Source of the DNA: Glutamicibacter uratoxydans
GTDB lineage: Bacteria; Actinomycetota; Actinomycetes; Actinomycetales; Micrococcaceae
Assembly: GCF_006539925.1 (NCBI RefSeq)
Contig: NZ_BJNY01000001.1
Coordinates: 1-64,000, forward strand
Direction of reading: 5' to 3'
Length of the DNA: 64,000 nucleotides
Shown: positions 1 to 7,108 of the stretch, one piece after another
How the letters are laid out: each line of letters opens with the position of its first letter
How positions within the stretch are numbered: position 1 is the first letter of the stretch
Notes under the pieces: generated by a model
The model's database searches: none
The model's input: only the letters and a program-made list of their open reading frames with translations
Told to the model about the DNA's origin: nothing
Position numbers and translations under genes: made by a program

Positions 1-3
1 TTG

Positions 4-76
4 TGGAGCTAAGGGGAATTGAACCCCTGACCTCATCATTGCGAACGATGCGCTCTACCAACTGAGCTATAGCCCC
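4..76 (-). tRNA. tRNA-Ala (anticodon CGC)
   Basis: Read on the minus strand, a complete 73-nt cloverleaf is present. The acceptor stem GGGGCTA pairs with TAGCTCC, followed by discriminator A. The anticodon loop TTCGCAA gives anticodon CGC (plus 41-43), reading GCG alanine codons. The third acceptor pair is G-T, the G3:U70 alanine identity element. No CCA is encoded. Nucleotides 1-38 of the tRNA are identical to the right attachment site, so the 5' half lies in the attachment core and the sequence upstream of the gene is phage DNA. Confidence 0.96.
39..76. repeat. left prophage attachment site, 38-bp core
   Basis: A 38-bp sequence starting TTGCGAACG and ending TAGCCCC is repeated exactly at 59491-59528, next to the integrase gene. 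Here it covers tRNA-Ala nucleotides 1-38, the 5' half to the end of the anticodon loop. Bases on either side of the two copies diverge, which defines the crossover region. The intact tRNA is at this end. Confidence 0.95.
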
Positions 77-77
77 C

Positions 78-119
78 GACGCCCCATAAACCGCATGATT
101 ACGCGGGATATGGGGCGTC
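78..119. repeat. nested inverted repeat directly upstream of the tRNA
   Basis: A perfect 10-bp outer stem (GACGCCCCAT with ATGGGGCGTC) encloses a second 4-bp stem (CCGC with GCGG) around an 8-nt loop. It begins two bases from the 5' end of the tRNA on the phage side. There is no T-run, so a simple intrinsic terminator is doubtful. It could be an arm-type site or transcriptional insulation of the tRNA. Confidence 0.6.
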
Positions 120-208
120 TCGCATTAAGTGCTTGACAAGCAAGCAACCACATGCAGGTACATCAAAACACTATACACCCAGCTACACGTGGACATTATT
201 TGGACACC

Positions 209-382
209 CTAATAGGTGCGTCTACGCTGCCGGAGCCAGTTCAAAACATCCGCTTCGTCATAGCGAACAGTACGATCACCAAGCTGGTAGTACGGTGGGC
301 CATCGGCACGATTCTCTTCGAGCCAACGCACACTCACACCTAACATTTCGGCGACCTGTTTCCGCGTCAACAGACTAGTCAT
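209..382 (-). CDS. xis: excisionase-like MerR/AlpA-type DNA-binding protein (57 aa)
   Basis: This short gene encodes a winged-helix protein starting MTSLLTRKQVAEMLGVSV and ending RQRRRTY. The pattern 'T-x-K-x-V-A-E-M-L-G-V-S' then 'D-R-x-V-R-Y-x-x-x-D-V-L-x-W-L' is typical of small AlpA/MerR-type excisionases and directionality factors. It lies 130 bp from the left attachment core, and after excision would face int across attP. The ATG overlaps a GACTAGTC palindrome shared with the int upstream region, which suggests repression in the lysogen. The Xis role is inferred from fold and position. Confidence 0.8.
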   Translation of the reverse strand: MTSLLTRKQVAEMLGVSVRWLEENRADGPPYYQLGDRTVRYDEADVLNWLRQRRRTY

Positions 383-390
383 GACATGTC
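373..390. promoter_or_regulatory. putative repressor operator at xis
   Basis: GACTAGTCATGACATGTC: two 8-bp palindromes with a 2-bp spacer, overlapping the xis start codon. The identical 18-mer (19 bp with the following A) lies upstream of int at 58168-58185. Related pairs occur at other early gene leaders. Confidence 0.65.
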
Positions 391-394
391 ACTG

Positions 395-574
395 CTAGTC
401 GGCAAGAACGACTGCAAGCAGCTTATCGAAGCGATCCTTCGACATGTTGTAGGTGCGTTCGTTCTCGTCGTGCTTCCAAGAGTACGAGACGTTCGAGGGG
501 GAGTACTCCTTGATGATGCCGGTTGCATCGGTGGAGTGGAACTGGAACTTAGTGCCCTTGGTGATCTTAGCCAA
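395..574 (-). CDS. small hypothetical protein (59 aa)
   Basis: Open frame from a TTG start preceded by GAAAGGA, running to a TAG stop. The product begins MAKITKGTKFQFHS and is hydrophilic with a central Tyr/Trp-containing stretch (SYSWKHDENERTY). I do not recognise the family. It lies between thyA and xis on the same strand and may be co-transcribed with them. The start is the only reasonable one in frame. Confidence 0.6.
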   Translation of the reverse strand: MAKITKGTKFQFHSTDATGIIKEYSPSNVSYSWKHDENERTYNMSKDRFDKLLAVVLAD

Positions 575-625
575 AGTGTATGGTTTCCTTTCGGGAAATG
601 AATGGGGTTGTGGGTTGGTGTGGCC

Positions 626-1465
626 TTAGACGGCCACGGGAGCCTTGATGGCTGGGTGAGACTCGTAGCCGGTGAGCTTGAAGTGCTCAGGCTTGTAGTC
701 GTCGATGGATTCTTGAGGGGTTATCTCAAGGCGTGGGGCGCAGTCAACGAACAGGCGACCCATTAGCTCGTCCACCTGATCCATGTGGTTCTGGTAGATG
801 TGCGCGTCACCAATCTGAATGTGAAGCCATCCAGGTTTGTAGCCGGTCTGCTGCGCGATGATGCGCTGAAGTACTGCGTACTGGGTGATGTTGAACGGCA
901 GGCCCAAGAACATGTCAGAACTACGCTGGTAGAGCTGAAGGTCAAGGTAGCCGTGCTTGGTCACATAGCACTGGAAGAACGTGTGGCACGGCGGGAGGGC
1001 CATTTGGTCGATCTGTCCGACGTTCCACGAGTTGACGATGTGTCGTCGTGAGAACGGGTCGGCCCTGATGCCGTCGATGAGGTTCTGCATCTGGTCGATC
1101 TTTCGAACACTCACTGGCGAATAAGGGTTGACCGGCGCTTCAGTCCACCATGCGCGTCGCCACTGTGCGCCATAGCCGGGGCCGATGGTTCCGTCCCAGC
1201 CCTGCCATTCATCCCAGATCGTGACGCCGTACTTGTCGCGCAGATCGCCCACGTGCGTCGAGCCACTGAGCATCCATAGGAGCTCTCCAATGACGCTCTT
1301 GAAGTGAACGTTCTTCGTGGTGATGATTGGCAGCGTGTCGGTGTTGTCGAACTCTAGGTTCACTCCAAAAGCCGACTTGGTTCCAACACCTGTGCGGTCT
1401 TCGCGCTCTTCACCGATGCTCAGCACGAGGCTTAGGGCTTTATGGTATGCGAAGTCAGCCTCCAC
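626..1465 (-). CDS. thyA: thymidylate synthase (ThyA)
   Basis: This enzyme methylates dUMP to dTMP using methylene-tetrahydrofolate. The 279-residue product is a normal ThyA length. Visible hallmarks are the N-terminal REDRTGVGT phosphate-binding loop (R21), the SRRH arginines at 140-141, the catalytic Cys160 in LPPCHTFFQ, and QRSSDMFLGLPFN, which contacts nucleotide and folate. Translation starts at GTG and overlaps the stop of the upstream lipoprotein gene (TAGTG). With NrdF and dNMP kinase elsewhere in the prophage it supports DNA precursor supply. Confidence 0.97.
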   Translation of the reverse strand: MEADFAYHKALSLVLSIGEEREDRTGVGTKSAFGVNLEFDNTDTLPIITTKNVHFKSVIGELLWMLSGSTHVGDLRDKYGVTIWDEWQGWDGTIGPGYGAQWRRAWWTEAPVNPYSPVSVRKIDQMQNLIDGIRADPFSRRHIVNSWNVGQIDQMALPPCHTFFQCYVTKHGYLDLQLYQRSSDMFLGLPFNITQYAVLQRIIAQQTGYKPGWLHIQIGDAHIYQNHMDQVDELMGRLFVDCAPRLEITPQESIDDYKPEHFKLTGYESHPAIKAPVAV

Positions 1466-1896
1466 TAATTACCTCCGCGCATGTGGATGAGGTCTTCGCC
1501 GACAAGGCAGAAGTCTCGGGTGTCCAGGTTGCGTACCGCGTCGGCTGACGGGTAACCCTGAGGGCCGACCAGCCCCGCCTTGAACACGTTGTCGAGGGCG
1601 TTGCCGTACTCTGCCTGAATCTTGCGGAACGTGGCCTTGTAAGCCATCGCAGGGTCTTCAACGATGGTTGACGAGCGGTCGTTCTTTGCGGTGGTGATTG
1701 CGTTGCAGGCGTTGTTTGCTGCTGCGATCATCGAGTTGTAGTGGTCAATGACGACCTCGTACTGCTCGGTGACGTGCGGGGCGCTGACAACCTTTTTGCC
1801 TTCACCAACCCATGAGCTGACGACACTGCATCCGCTCAAAAGAAAAGCACCCGCTGTTGCGAGTGCTGCGTACTTCAAGGCTGGTTTAGTCTTCAT
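1465..1896 (-). CDS. prophage lipoprotein (143 aa)
   Basis: The product starts MKTKPALKYAALATAGAF and carries the lipobox LLSGC, so it should be exported and lipid-anchored on the outer membrane face. The remainder is soluble and partly helical, with three further cysteines, and matches no domain I know. A longer in-frame extension was rejected because the signal peptide defines the start. It overlaps thyA by one base and the 1886-2293 gene by about 11 bases. Phage lipoproteins often act in superinfection exclusion; that role is a guess here. Confidence 0.8.
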   Translation of the reverse strand: MKTKPALKYAALATAGAFLLSGCSVVSSWVGEGKKVVSAPHVTEQYEVVIDHYNSMIAAANNACNAITTAKNDRSSTIVEDPAMAYKATFRKIQAEYGNALDNVFKAGLVGPQGYPSADAVRNLDTRDFCLVGEDLIHMRGGN

Positions 1897-2293
1897 CGTC
1901 CTCTTCTTCTGGTTCTGCCGGCCATTCGACTGGCGGCATCCCTTCGTTCTTTGCGTGCCGGTCAATCGACTGACGAAGCCAATCATTCTCAATGCTGGCC
2001 GGGTCTTGGATGGCCTCAAGGTATTTCTTGCGAGCCTCATCCCATGACTTCTGTTCAGCCTCTAGCATTCGCGTGAGCTCTAGTGGTGACTTGGCGCGGG
2101 TTGCCTTTAGGCCTGCCCCGGACATTTCGACTTTGAGCCCGCACGCTTCGAGCAGTTCGCCAAGCTCTGCAACCTTGACGTAGACGAGCGCGGTCTTTGC
2201 GCTCAGTTCAACGCTGGTGAGGTCGATGCTTGCAATGTTGTCGTCTGATCGACGCCAAGCATCTACGTCGCTAAAGCTGGATGGGCGCGCCAC
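1886..2293 (-). CDS. hypothetical protein with very acidic tail (135 aa)
   Basis: GTG start overlapping the stop of the upstream lipoprotein gene. The protein is mainly helical and ends in an acidic run (EPEEEDDED). No recognisable domain. It sits between two lipoprotein genes with overlapping ends, so the three are probably translated from one message. Confidence 0.7.
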   Translation of the reverse strand: MARPSSFSDVDAWRRSDDNIASIDLTSVELSAKTALVYVKVAELGELLEACGLKVEMSGAGLKATRAKSPLELTRMLEAEQKSWDEARKKYLEAIQDPASIENDWLRQSIDRHAKNEGMPPVEWPAEPEEEDDED

Positions 2294-2907
2294 TACTTGC
2301 CCCCAAGAATCTTGGTGGCCTTGGCGTTGTCGCCGTCCTTCAAAGCCTGCTCAGCTTCAGCCTGAAGCTTGGAGACGTCCTTGTCGGTGTCGACACCTTC
2401 AACGAAAGTCTTCTGGCGCTGGAACTCGGTGAGCGCGGTGGTGCACATGAGTTCGAGGCTGTTGGAGAAGTCGACATACTGGCCACCTGGCGTGAAGCCG
2501 TAACGGTAGAAGCTGTCGCCGTGGTACAGGCCGTCAACGGAACGCTTAGGCAGCGTCACCATGCCCTGACCCTGAAACTCGCCACCAAATGGTTCTTGTG
2601 GGTTGAAGAACGTGGTCGACGAAGTGGTCAGCTTGCCAGCAATCGGAGTCGTCACGATTGGGGCACTGTTGCTGGACGGGAAAGCGGTGCAGAACTGGAT
2701 TGCCGCAGGGTCGTCGTAGAGCTCCTGCGCCTTGTTGTAGTTGTCCAGCTCGGTGTCGTTCTTCGGGATGTAGGCGGTCTTCGATGCCGCCTTCTGTTCA
2801 ACCTGCTTGTACTGCCCGGTGGGTTCCTGTGCTGGCCCACATGCGGCCAAGCTGAGGGCGGTGAGGCCCGCAACGGATGCAAGGGCGATAGTCTTCTTCA
2901 ATCGCAT
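2293..2907 (-). CDS. prophage lipoprotein (204 aa)
   Basis: The signal sequence MRLKKTIALASVAGL leads to the lipobox LAACG, so this is a secreted lipid-anchored protein. The ATG follows GAAAGGAATCGTT, a good ribosome binding site; upstream in-frame sequence is not signal-like and was excluded. The mature part has two further cysteines and a helical Lys/Ala-rich C-terminus resembling a TPR-like hairpin. Family not identified. It heads an overlapping cluster ending in thyA. Confidence 0.8.
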   Translation of the reverse strand: MRLKKTIALASVAGLTALSLAACGPAQEPTGQYKQVEQKAASKTAYIPKNDTELDNYNKAQELYDDPAAIQFCTAFPSSNSAPIVTTPIAGKLTTSSTTFFNPQEPFGGEFQGQGMVTLPKRSVDGLYHGDSFYRYGFTPGGQYVDFSNSLELMCTTALTEFQRQKTFVEGVDTDKDVSKLQAEAEQALKDGDNAKATKILGGK

Positions 2908-2929
2908 AACGATTCCTTTCAAGGATGGG

Positions 2930-3223
2930 TTAGTTGTTTGGGGTTTTCTGCCCACAAGTGGGGCACTTGGGTGCGCTCTCGGCCATGAGCTCGTAGGCAC
3001 GCATGGCGTCCTTCCATGGGCCACCAGACGCAATCTCTTCGCCGGGTTCCTTCGCCCACACGGGAATCCACTCGCCGTTAGGTTCCTGGGCGAACAGTTC
3101 GATGCGACCGAAGCGCGTGTACCGCGAGTGGTAGAAGAGCGCGTTGGATGCGTGAGAGGCGTTCAGGTGAACCTTCTCCATCGGCATCCTGCCAGGGATG
3201 ACAGTCTTGTAGTTGATCGCCAT
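2930..3223 (-). CDS. hypothetical protein with C-terminal CxxC (97 aa)
   Basis: Starts MAINYKTVIPG and ends with CPTCGQKTPNN, half of a zinc-ribbon-like knuckle. The ATG overlaps the stop of the upstream gene (TAATG). Its fold and role are unknown. It is the last gene of an overlapping run that begins near 6.2 kb. Confidence 0.7.
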   Translation of the reverse strand: MAINYKTVIPGRMPMEKVHLNASHASNALFYHSRYTRFGRIELFAQEPNGEWIPVWAKEPGEEIASGGPWKDAMRAYELMAESAPKCPTCGQKTPNN

Positions 3224-3621
3224 TAGTCCTCCAAGTCGATTCGAGCCCAGTTGCCGTTGCGGAGTTCGTAAACACCGTCGACTAGCTTTGATGTGTCCGC
3301 TTGATGCTGGCCAGAATTGCCGCCACCTTGCGATACGCCAGCCTTCTCGGCGATATGCCACGCTGCTGGCCAACCATTGTGCCTGTCGTCGAGTGGCGTG
3401 AATATCGAGCCGCTAGCGCCGAACGGGAAATCACCTGTTGAGTCGATGGCGGGATGCTTCTTGCCGATGCTGATCACAGTTACGCCAACAGATTCCGCGA
3501 TAGCTAGAAGCTTTTCGGTCTTGGTCTGCGCCTCAACGAGGTCAGCCTTGATGCTTTCAAGCTTGTCCAGCGCGTCCTTGGCTTCGTGTTCGATCCATTT
3601 GATCTTGCGCTCGAAGTCCAT
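3223..3621 (-). CDS. hypothetical coiled-coil protein (132 aa)
   Basis: The N-terminal half (about residues 1-50) is a charged heptad-like helix beginning MDFERKIKWIEHEAKDAL. The C-terminal half is a short globular Gly/Trp-rich segment. The start was chosen at the ATG that overlaps the neighbour's stop. No known function. Confidence 0.7.
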   Translation of the reverse strand: MDFERKIKWIEHEAKDALDKLESIKADLVEAQTKTEKLLAIAESVGVTVISIGKKHPAIDSTGDFPFGASGSIFTPLDDRHNGWPAAWHIAEKAGVSQGGGNSGQHQADTSKLVDGVYELRNGNWARIDLED

Positions 3622-3938
3622 TAGGCGTTCACCAACTCGTAGGTCTTGTGGAAAATGTCTGGGTTGCAAGGGTAGAACTCGCCAGCCACGCCCCTGATGA
3701 TGTAGTCACCTTCGGTAGCTGCCATCGTTCCCTCAAGGGTTTCGAGGTAGATTTGGGCTGGGCATCCTGGAATAGTGAAGCCGTCAGATTCGCCTTCCGG
3801 CTGAGCCGCCATGTAGGTCGCCATAGCGTCATTCAGCGCCATCCATTGAACAACTTCGAGGCCTCCAAGGGCCGTTCCGTCCCACTGCATCGCCTCGACC
3901 TCGACAGGCATCTTGCGGTACTTGATTGGCACTGCCAC
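3621..3938 (-). CDS. phage protein of the 'QWDG ... EFYPCxPDIFxxTYE' type (105 aa)
   Basis: GTG start. The pattern 'VEAMQWDGT' near the N-terminus and 'GDYIIRGVAGEFYPCNPDIF' near the C-terminus recurs in many phage-encoded proteins of unknown function. The 9184-9537 gene shows the same N-terminal signature (KAFQWDGT) and a GDWIL strand, so the two are probably distant paralogues. Both lie in the early leftward region. Confidence 0.75.
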   Translation of the reverse strand: MAVPIKYRKMPVEVEAMQWDGTALGGLEVVQWMALNDAMATYMAAQPEGESDGFTIPGCPAQIYLETLEGTMAATEGDYIIRGVAGEFYPCNPDIFHKTYELVNA

Positions 3939-4228
3939 TAGTCCATGTCCTCCTCTTGGAGAAAGCTATCTTCGATGAGCTCCGAAATGTCGACACCTGC
4001 ACCACCGGCCAGTTTCGTGACCGCGTACTGAAGGCGTTTGATCTTCCCTGCAACCTTCGGGTCAAGCGTGGTTCGAGCGCCGCTGACAGCGCTAAGAATC
4101 CACTTGGCCTCTTCTTCGGTCAGTTCAAGCTCGTACTCTTCTTGAATCTCGAAGATGGTCATGAAATCAAGGCCTTCGAGCAGTTCACTTGCAATGCCTT
4201 GAGCCATGTTTCGCACTTCTTGGCGCAT
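3938..4228 (-). CDS. hypothetical protein (96 aa)
   Basis: Starts MRQEVRNMAQGI and overlaps both neighbours by one or two bases. Acidic and helical (for example FEIQEEYELELTEEEAKWI). No recognised domain. Confidence 0.65.
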   Translation of the reverse strand: MRQEVRNMAQGIASELLEGLDFMTIFEIQEEYELELTEEEAKWILSAVSGARTTLDPKVAGKIKRLQYAVTKLAGGAGVDISELIEDSFLQEEDMD

Positions 4229-4590
4229 TACTTGACCTCCAACTTCTTAGGCGGGTAGGCGCCCAGTAGCTTCTTGTTCTCCTCGTAGCGGAGGATCGTG
4301 GCATCACGTTTACGCCATTCGTTCAGTAGCAACTTGGCACTGTAGAAGATCGCTTCAGGCGTGAAGTCTTCATCGCTAACCCCGTCGACGGCGGTGCTGA
4401 GGTAGAACTCTTCACCATCGTCACGAATGCGTCGAACGACACCGCTGATGATCACTTTGGATCCGAACCGTTTGCGATGCTTGCGGATTTCCAGGCCAAC
4501 GTTGTAGTGGCCTTCAAGTACATTCCAGAAGTGGCCTTCTGGCAGCTCTGGCAAGCCTGTAGTTTCGTCGATCTTGATTGCCTCGCTCAA
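4228..4590 (-). CDS. hypothetical protein, member A of a local paralogue trio (120 aa)
   Basis: TTG start. The N-terminus has GLPELPEGHFWNV and the C-terminus KLLGAYPPKKLEVK. Both signatures recur in the 4886-5497 gene and the N-terminal one in 4587-4886. The middle differs between members, so the trio looks like duplicated genes with conserved termini. Function unknown. Confidence 0.7.
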   Translation of the reverse strand: MSEAIKIDETTGLPELPEGHFWNVLEGHYNVGLEIRKHRKRFGSKVIISGVVRRIRDDGEEFYLSTAVDGVSDEDFTPEAIFYSAKLLLNEWRKRDATILRYEENKKLLGAYPPKKLEVK

Positions 4591-4886
4591 GCTTTGGCAC
4601 CCTTTCTGTGTTGGTTGATGGCGTCCATTTCGCGGCAGATTCTGCGGACTTTCTGTCGACTCATTGCAAACTTGATCCAGCGACGAAGTTCCTGAAGATC
4701 ATCCCCGAAGGCACTGTTCTTTGAGTGGATAACCCACCAGCCGACCTTCTTTGAACCGATAAGCCTCTTTCGGCGAAGCTGAAGTTCCCGCCACTGCATC
4801 ATGTGTGACTCACGCACGTCCCAGAACAAGCCATCAGGCAGCGGTGGGAACTCTTCGGGCGGGTAGTCGTAATCGCTCAGTGCCAT
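4587..4886 (-). CDS. hypothetical protein, member B of the trio (99 aa)
   Basis: The N-terminus has PPLPDGLFWDVRES, matching the 'LPxLPxxxFWxV' motif of its two neighbours. It lacks the C-terminal GAYPPK signature and instead ends in a basic helix (MDAINQHRKGAKA). It overlaps the stop and start of the flanking genes, indicating coupled translation. Confidence 0.7.
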   Translation of the reverse strand: MALSDYDYPPEEFPPLPDGLFWDVRESHMMQWRELQLRRKRLIGSKKVGWWVIHSKNSAFGDDLQELRRWIKFAMSRQKVRRICREMDAINQHRKGAKA

Positions 4887-5497
4887 TAGGCCACCACCAG
4901 GCTCTTCGGAGGGTAAGCGCCGACAAGCTTGTCAATGCGCTCCCGGTCGGCCTTTTCCTTGGCTTCGCGCTCCTGGTCTTCGATGAACTCGGCGTACACT
5001 TCCTTGGCTGTGCGCAGGATCGACTCTTCGGTGAGACTAAAGTCCATGAGCTCAATGGCGCGAGCTGGCGTGGTTGCGTAGTCGTTCCAGGAATCCTTGC
5101 TGGCATCTAGCTCATCAATGGTCAGATTGAGACGTGCGCGAAGTTCGACTTCTTCCCGCTCAGTAAGTTCGCTCAAGTCTTTGATGCGGACGACGCGCTT
5201 TCTGGCAACTCGAATTTCACGCTCAACCTCTTTAGCCTCGGTCGTGTAGAGGTATTCAGGCTCGCTGTTCCACCAATGCCAAGATGGATTCTTCGACTTC
5301 ACCTCCTTGGTTTCGGTGCGAGTGGCGCGTTCCTTGATGGTGACGAGGTACGCTTCACCTTCATATTCGTAGAAACCTGCGCCGTAGTACCCACCACTTA
5401 CCCAGCCGTAGTGGTGGTCGCTTCGCTCAACTTCCCAGAAGTGGTTCTCGGGAAGTTCCGGCAATCCGGTTGCTGGGTCGATAACAATCTCGGTCAA
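4886..5497 (-). CDS. hypothetical protein, member C of the trio (203 aa)
   Basis: TTG start behind GAAAGGAATCAGA. Signatures GLPELPENHFWEV at the start and LVGAYPPKSLVVA at the end flank a longer centre rich in Tyr, Gly and charged helices. It is the longest of three adjacent related genes; a common origin by duplication is inferred from the shared termini. Confidence 0.72.
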   Translation of the reverse strand: MTEIVIDPATGLPELPENHFWEVERSDHHYGWVSGGYYGAGFYEYEGEAYLVTIKERATRTETKEVKSKNPSWHWWNSEPEYLYTTEAKEVEREIRVARKRVVRIKDLSELTEREEVELRARLNLTIDELDASKDSWNDYATTPARAIELMDFSLTEESILRTAKEVYAEFIEDQEREAKEKADRERIDKLVGAYPPKSLVVA

Positions 5498-5509
5498 TCT
5501 GATTCCTTT

Positions 5510-6187
5510 CTAAAAGAGTGCTCCGGGCTCTCCGGGGCCATCTGAGTATTTGCCGCCGCTCTCGTAGCCTTTACGTTCGATGGCTTCGAGCAGCATGGTG
5601 AGGTGTGCGCCAAATTTGACGCCTATCGTGTTGCCTCCAAGCTGTGCGAAGTCGAAGACGTCTTGGGCCTGGTTGGGCTTGCCCGCACGGCACTTGGTCA
5701 CACGCGCGATGAGGTCGCGGGTGAACGCAATGGCCGGTACGGGCGTTGGCGTGCGTTGAAGCACGTCGTCAATCTCTTCCCACAAACCCACCTCGTCGTC
5801 CGTTGATTCGGTGAGGCGTTGCGGGTCGGCGTCGGTGAGGACTGCCAGGTCTTCAGCGCCGGAACGAATCACAAGCTCACCATTGATGAGCTGCATGGTT
5901 ACGACTGTTCCGGCGCGACCAGCGCCCTCAACCTTTTTGAGGACTGAAGCGACGTCTTTCACGTCTTGGATATGGGCATGAAAAAAGCCCTCCGAATTGG
6001 AAGGCTCTATGAGAACTTCGCGGTTCTCTTTAGACGCTGTGTATCGTCCGCGACCGTAAACTGTGAGGCGCTTACTGCCCCAACAGATTTTTACGACCTC
6101 ATTGAAAACAGCTTGTTTATCCAAACACAAGGCTTGAACATTGTCGAAGACTTCTGCCAAGTCTTTAGGGTGGATTGAAACCGTCAA
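5510..6187 (-). CDS. hypothetical protein, possibly a divergent sliding-clamp-like protein (225 aa)
   Basis: TTG start behind AAAGGATCATAT. The chain shows a beta-rich pattern (VVTMQLINGELVIRS, NTIGVKFGAHLTMLLEAI) loosely reminiscent of phage DnaN-like proteins. It has no motif that proves this, so the clamp suggestion is weak. It begins an operon of about eight overlapping genes running left and is divergent from 6257-7036. A terminator-like hairpin lies inside its coding sequence at 5981-6006. Confidence 0.6.
   Translation of the reverse strand: MTVSIHPKDLAEVFDNVQALCLDKQAVFNEVVKICWGSKRLTVYGRGRYTASKENREVLIEPSNSEGFFHAHIQDVKDVASVLKKVEGAGRAGTVVTMQLINGELVIRSGAEDLAVLTDADPQRLTESTDDEVGLWEEIDDVLQRTPTPVPAIAFTRDLIARVTKCRAGKPNQAQDVFDFAQLGGNTIGVKFGAHLTMLLEAIERKGYESGGKYSDGPGEPGALF
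5981..6006 (-). terminator. intragenic terminator-like hairpin (possible attenuator)
   Basis: On the minus strand an 8-bp stem (AGCCTTCC with GGAGGGCT, one G-T pair) and 5-nt loop are followed by six T residues. The structure lies about 60 codons into the 5510-6187 gene, in frame as EPSNSEGFF. It looks like a Rho-independent terminator and could limit transcription of the leftward operon when translation is poor. Confidence 0.55.
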
Positions 6188-6256
6188 ATATGATCCTTTC
6201 TTTTATCGAGAAAAATCAGAAGCATGGGATAATTCAAAAAAACACAAGGAGATGAA

Positions 6257-7036
6257 TTGAACCAGCGAACAGCACTAGATACCATCGCAGACTGCTTTGA
6301 GGCAATTGACGAAACGCGCATCACGGGAGAGAATCCACTAAAAGCTTTTAGGAGAGCTGCCGGAGCCGGAGCGTCACGGGATGACGTGATAGCAAAGCGA
6401 CTATGCTCTAGCGCTGATATGGAACTGGGGATTTACTTCTCTCTTCCCTCTAGCCAAAGAATCATCAACAACCAACCAGATATAGAGCAGGTCATCTGGT
6501 CACTGCTGGACGTAATAAACTCGTTCCGAGGAAGTGGCGGATACGCAACTCCATCGAAAGTTGAAGTGAGCATGCTTCGCATGATTTCTCAGAGCATCAC
6601 ATCTGCGAGCAATGCCAGCCACACGTTGACAGACGAGTCCTTCTCCACCCTTCGAGCAGAGCTTCAACAGATAGAGCAAGAGCTCGGCGACCCAGCTAAT
6701 GACTCGGACTACATAAAGGCTATTCGCGTTCAAGTCCGACACCTAAGGGCTGAACTGGATCGAATGCCCGTAGACAGTGATGCCATAATCTCCAAGGCTG
6801 CTGCACTAATTGGGATGTTGGCCATCTGTGCGAAAAACTCTCAGGGCCCAGAGCAAAAGAAGTTTATTAAGTTCCTAAAACGTACACTTGGTGCAATAGG
6901 ATTCGGCGCCTTCACCGGAGCTGGTGGCGATATCCTCGGCGACGCCGTAATGGGCGCAATCGAGGGCGCGTTTACAACGGATGTTGTTGCCCCAGATGTC
7001 AATAATGTTGACGATCACGACCTACCTGTCGCCTAG
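6257..7036 (+). CDS. lone plus-strand gene, probable prophage moron (259 aa)
   Basis: Start TTG, directed by AAGGAG five bases upstream (the nearer ATG runs straight into a stop). The product is helical: a coiled coil near residues 130-170 (LRAELQQIEQEL and following), then a Gly/Ala-rich hydrophobic segment near 220-245 (GFGAFTGAGGDILG). It is the only plus-strand gene in the left arm. Its DNA is more AT-rich than its neighbours, an AT-rich leader with GATAAT (6228-6233) precedes it and a 16-bp palindrome follows. This is the layout of a lysogenic cargo gene. Function unrecognised; a membrane-acting exclusion role is only a guess. Confidence 0.75.
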   Translation: MNQRTALDTIADCFEAIDETRITGENPLKAFRRAAGAGASRDDVIAKRLCSSADMELGIYFSLPSSQRIINNQPDIEQVIWSLLDVINSFRGSGGYATPSKVEVSMLRMISQSITSASNASHTLTDESFSTLRAELQQIEQELGDPANDSDYIKAIRVQVRHLRAELDRMPVDSDAIISKAAALIGMLAICAKNSQGPEQKKFIKFLKRTLGAIGFGAFTGAGGDILGDAVMGAIEGAFTTDVVAPDVNNVDDHDLPVA

Positions 7037-7045
7037 CTTTCCCAC

Positions 7046-7092
7046 CTAGTCCTCCTTGAGCGCATGCAGCTATGGTGCTCAAGGAGGACTAG
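7046..7092. terminator. 16-bp perfect inverted repeat between convergent genes
   Basis: CTAGTCCTCCTTGAGC at 7046-7061 is exactly complementary to 7077-7092, with a 15-nt loop. It lies just after the 6257-7036 stop and before the end of the convergent 7109-7534 gene. There is no long T-run, but position and strength suggest a bidirectional terminator. Confidence 0.6.
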
Positions 7093-7108
7093 AAGTTTAT
7101 GCACCCAT

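Noticed and set aside
133-378. Plus-strand frames over the left end
   Set aside because: They are antisense to the excisionase-like gene, have biased His/Ser composition and no ribosome binding site.
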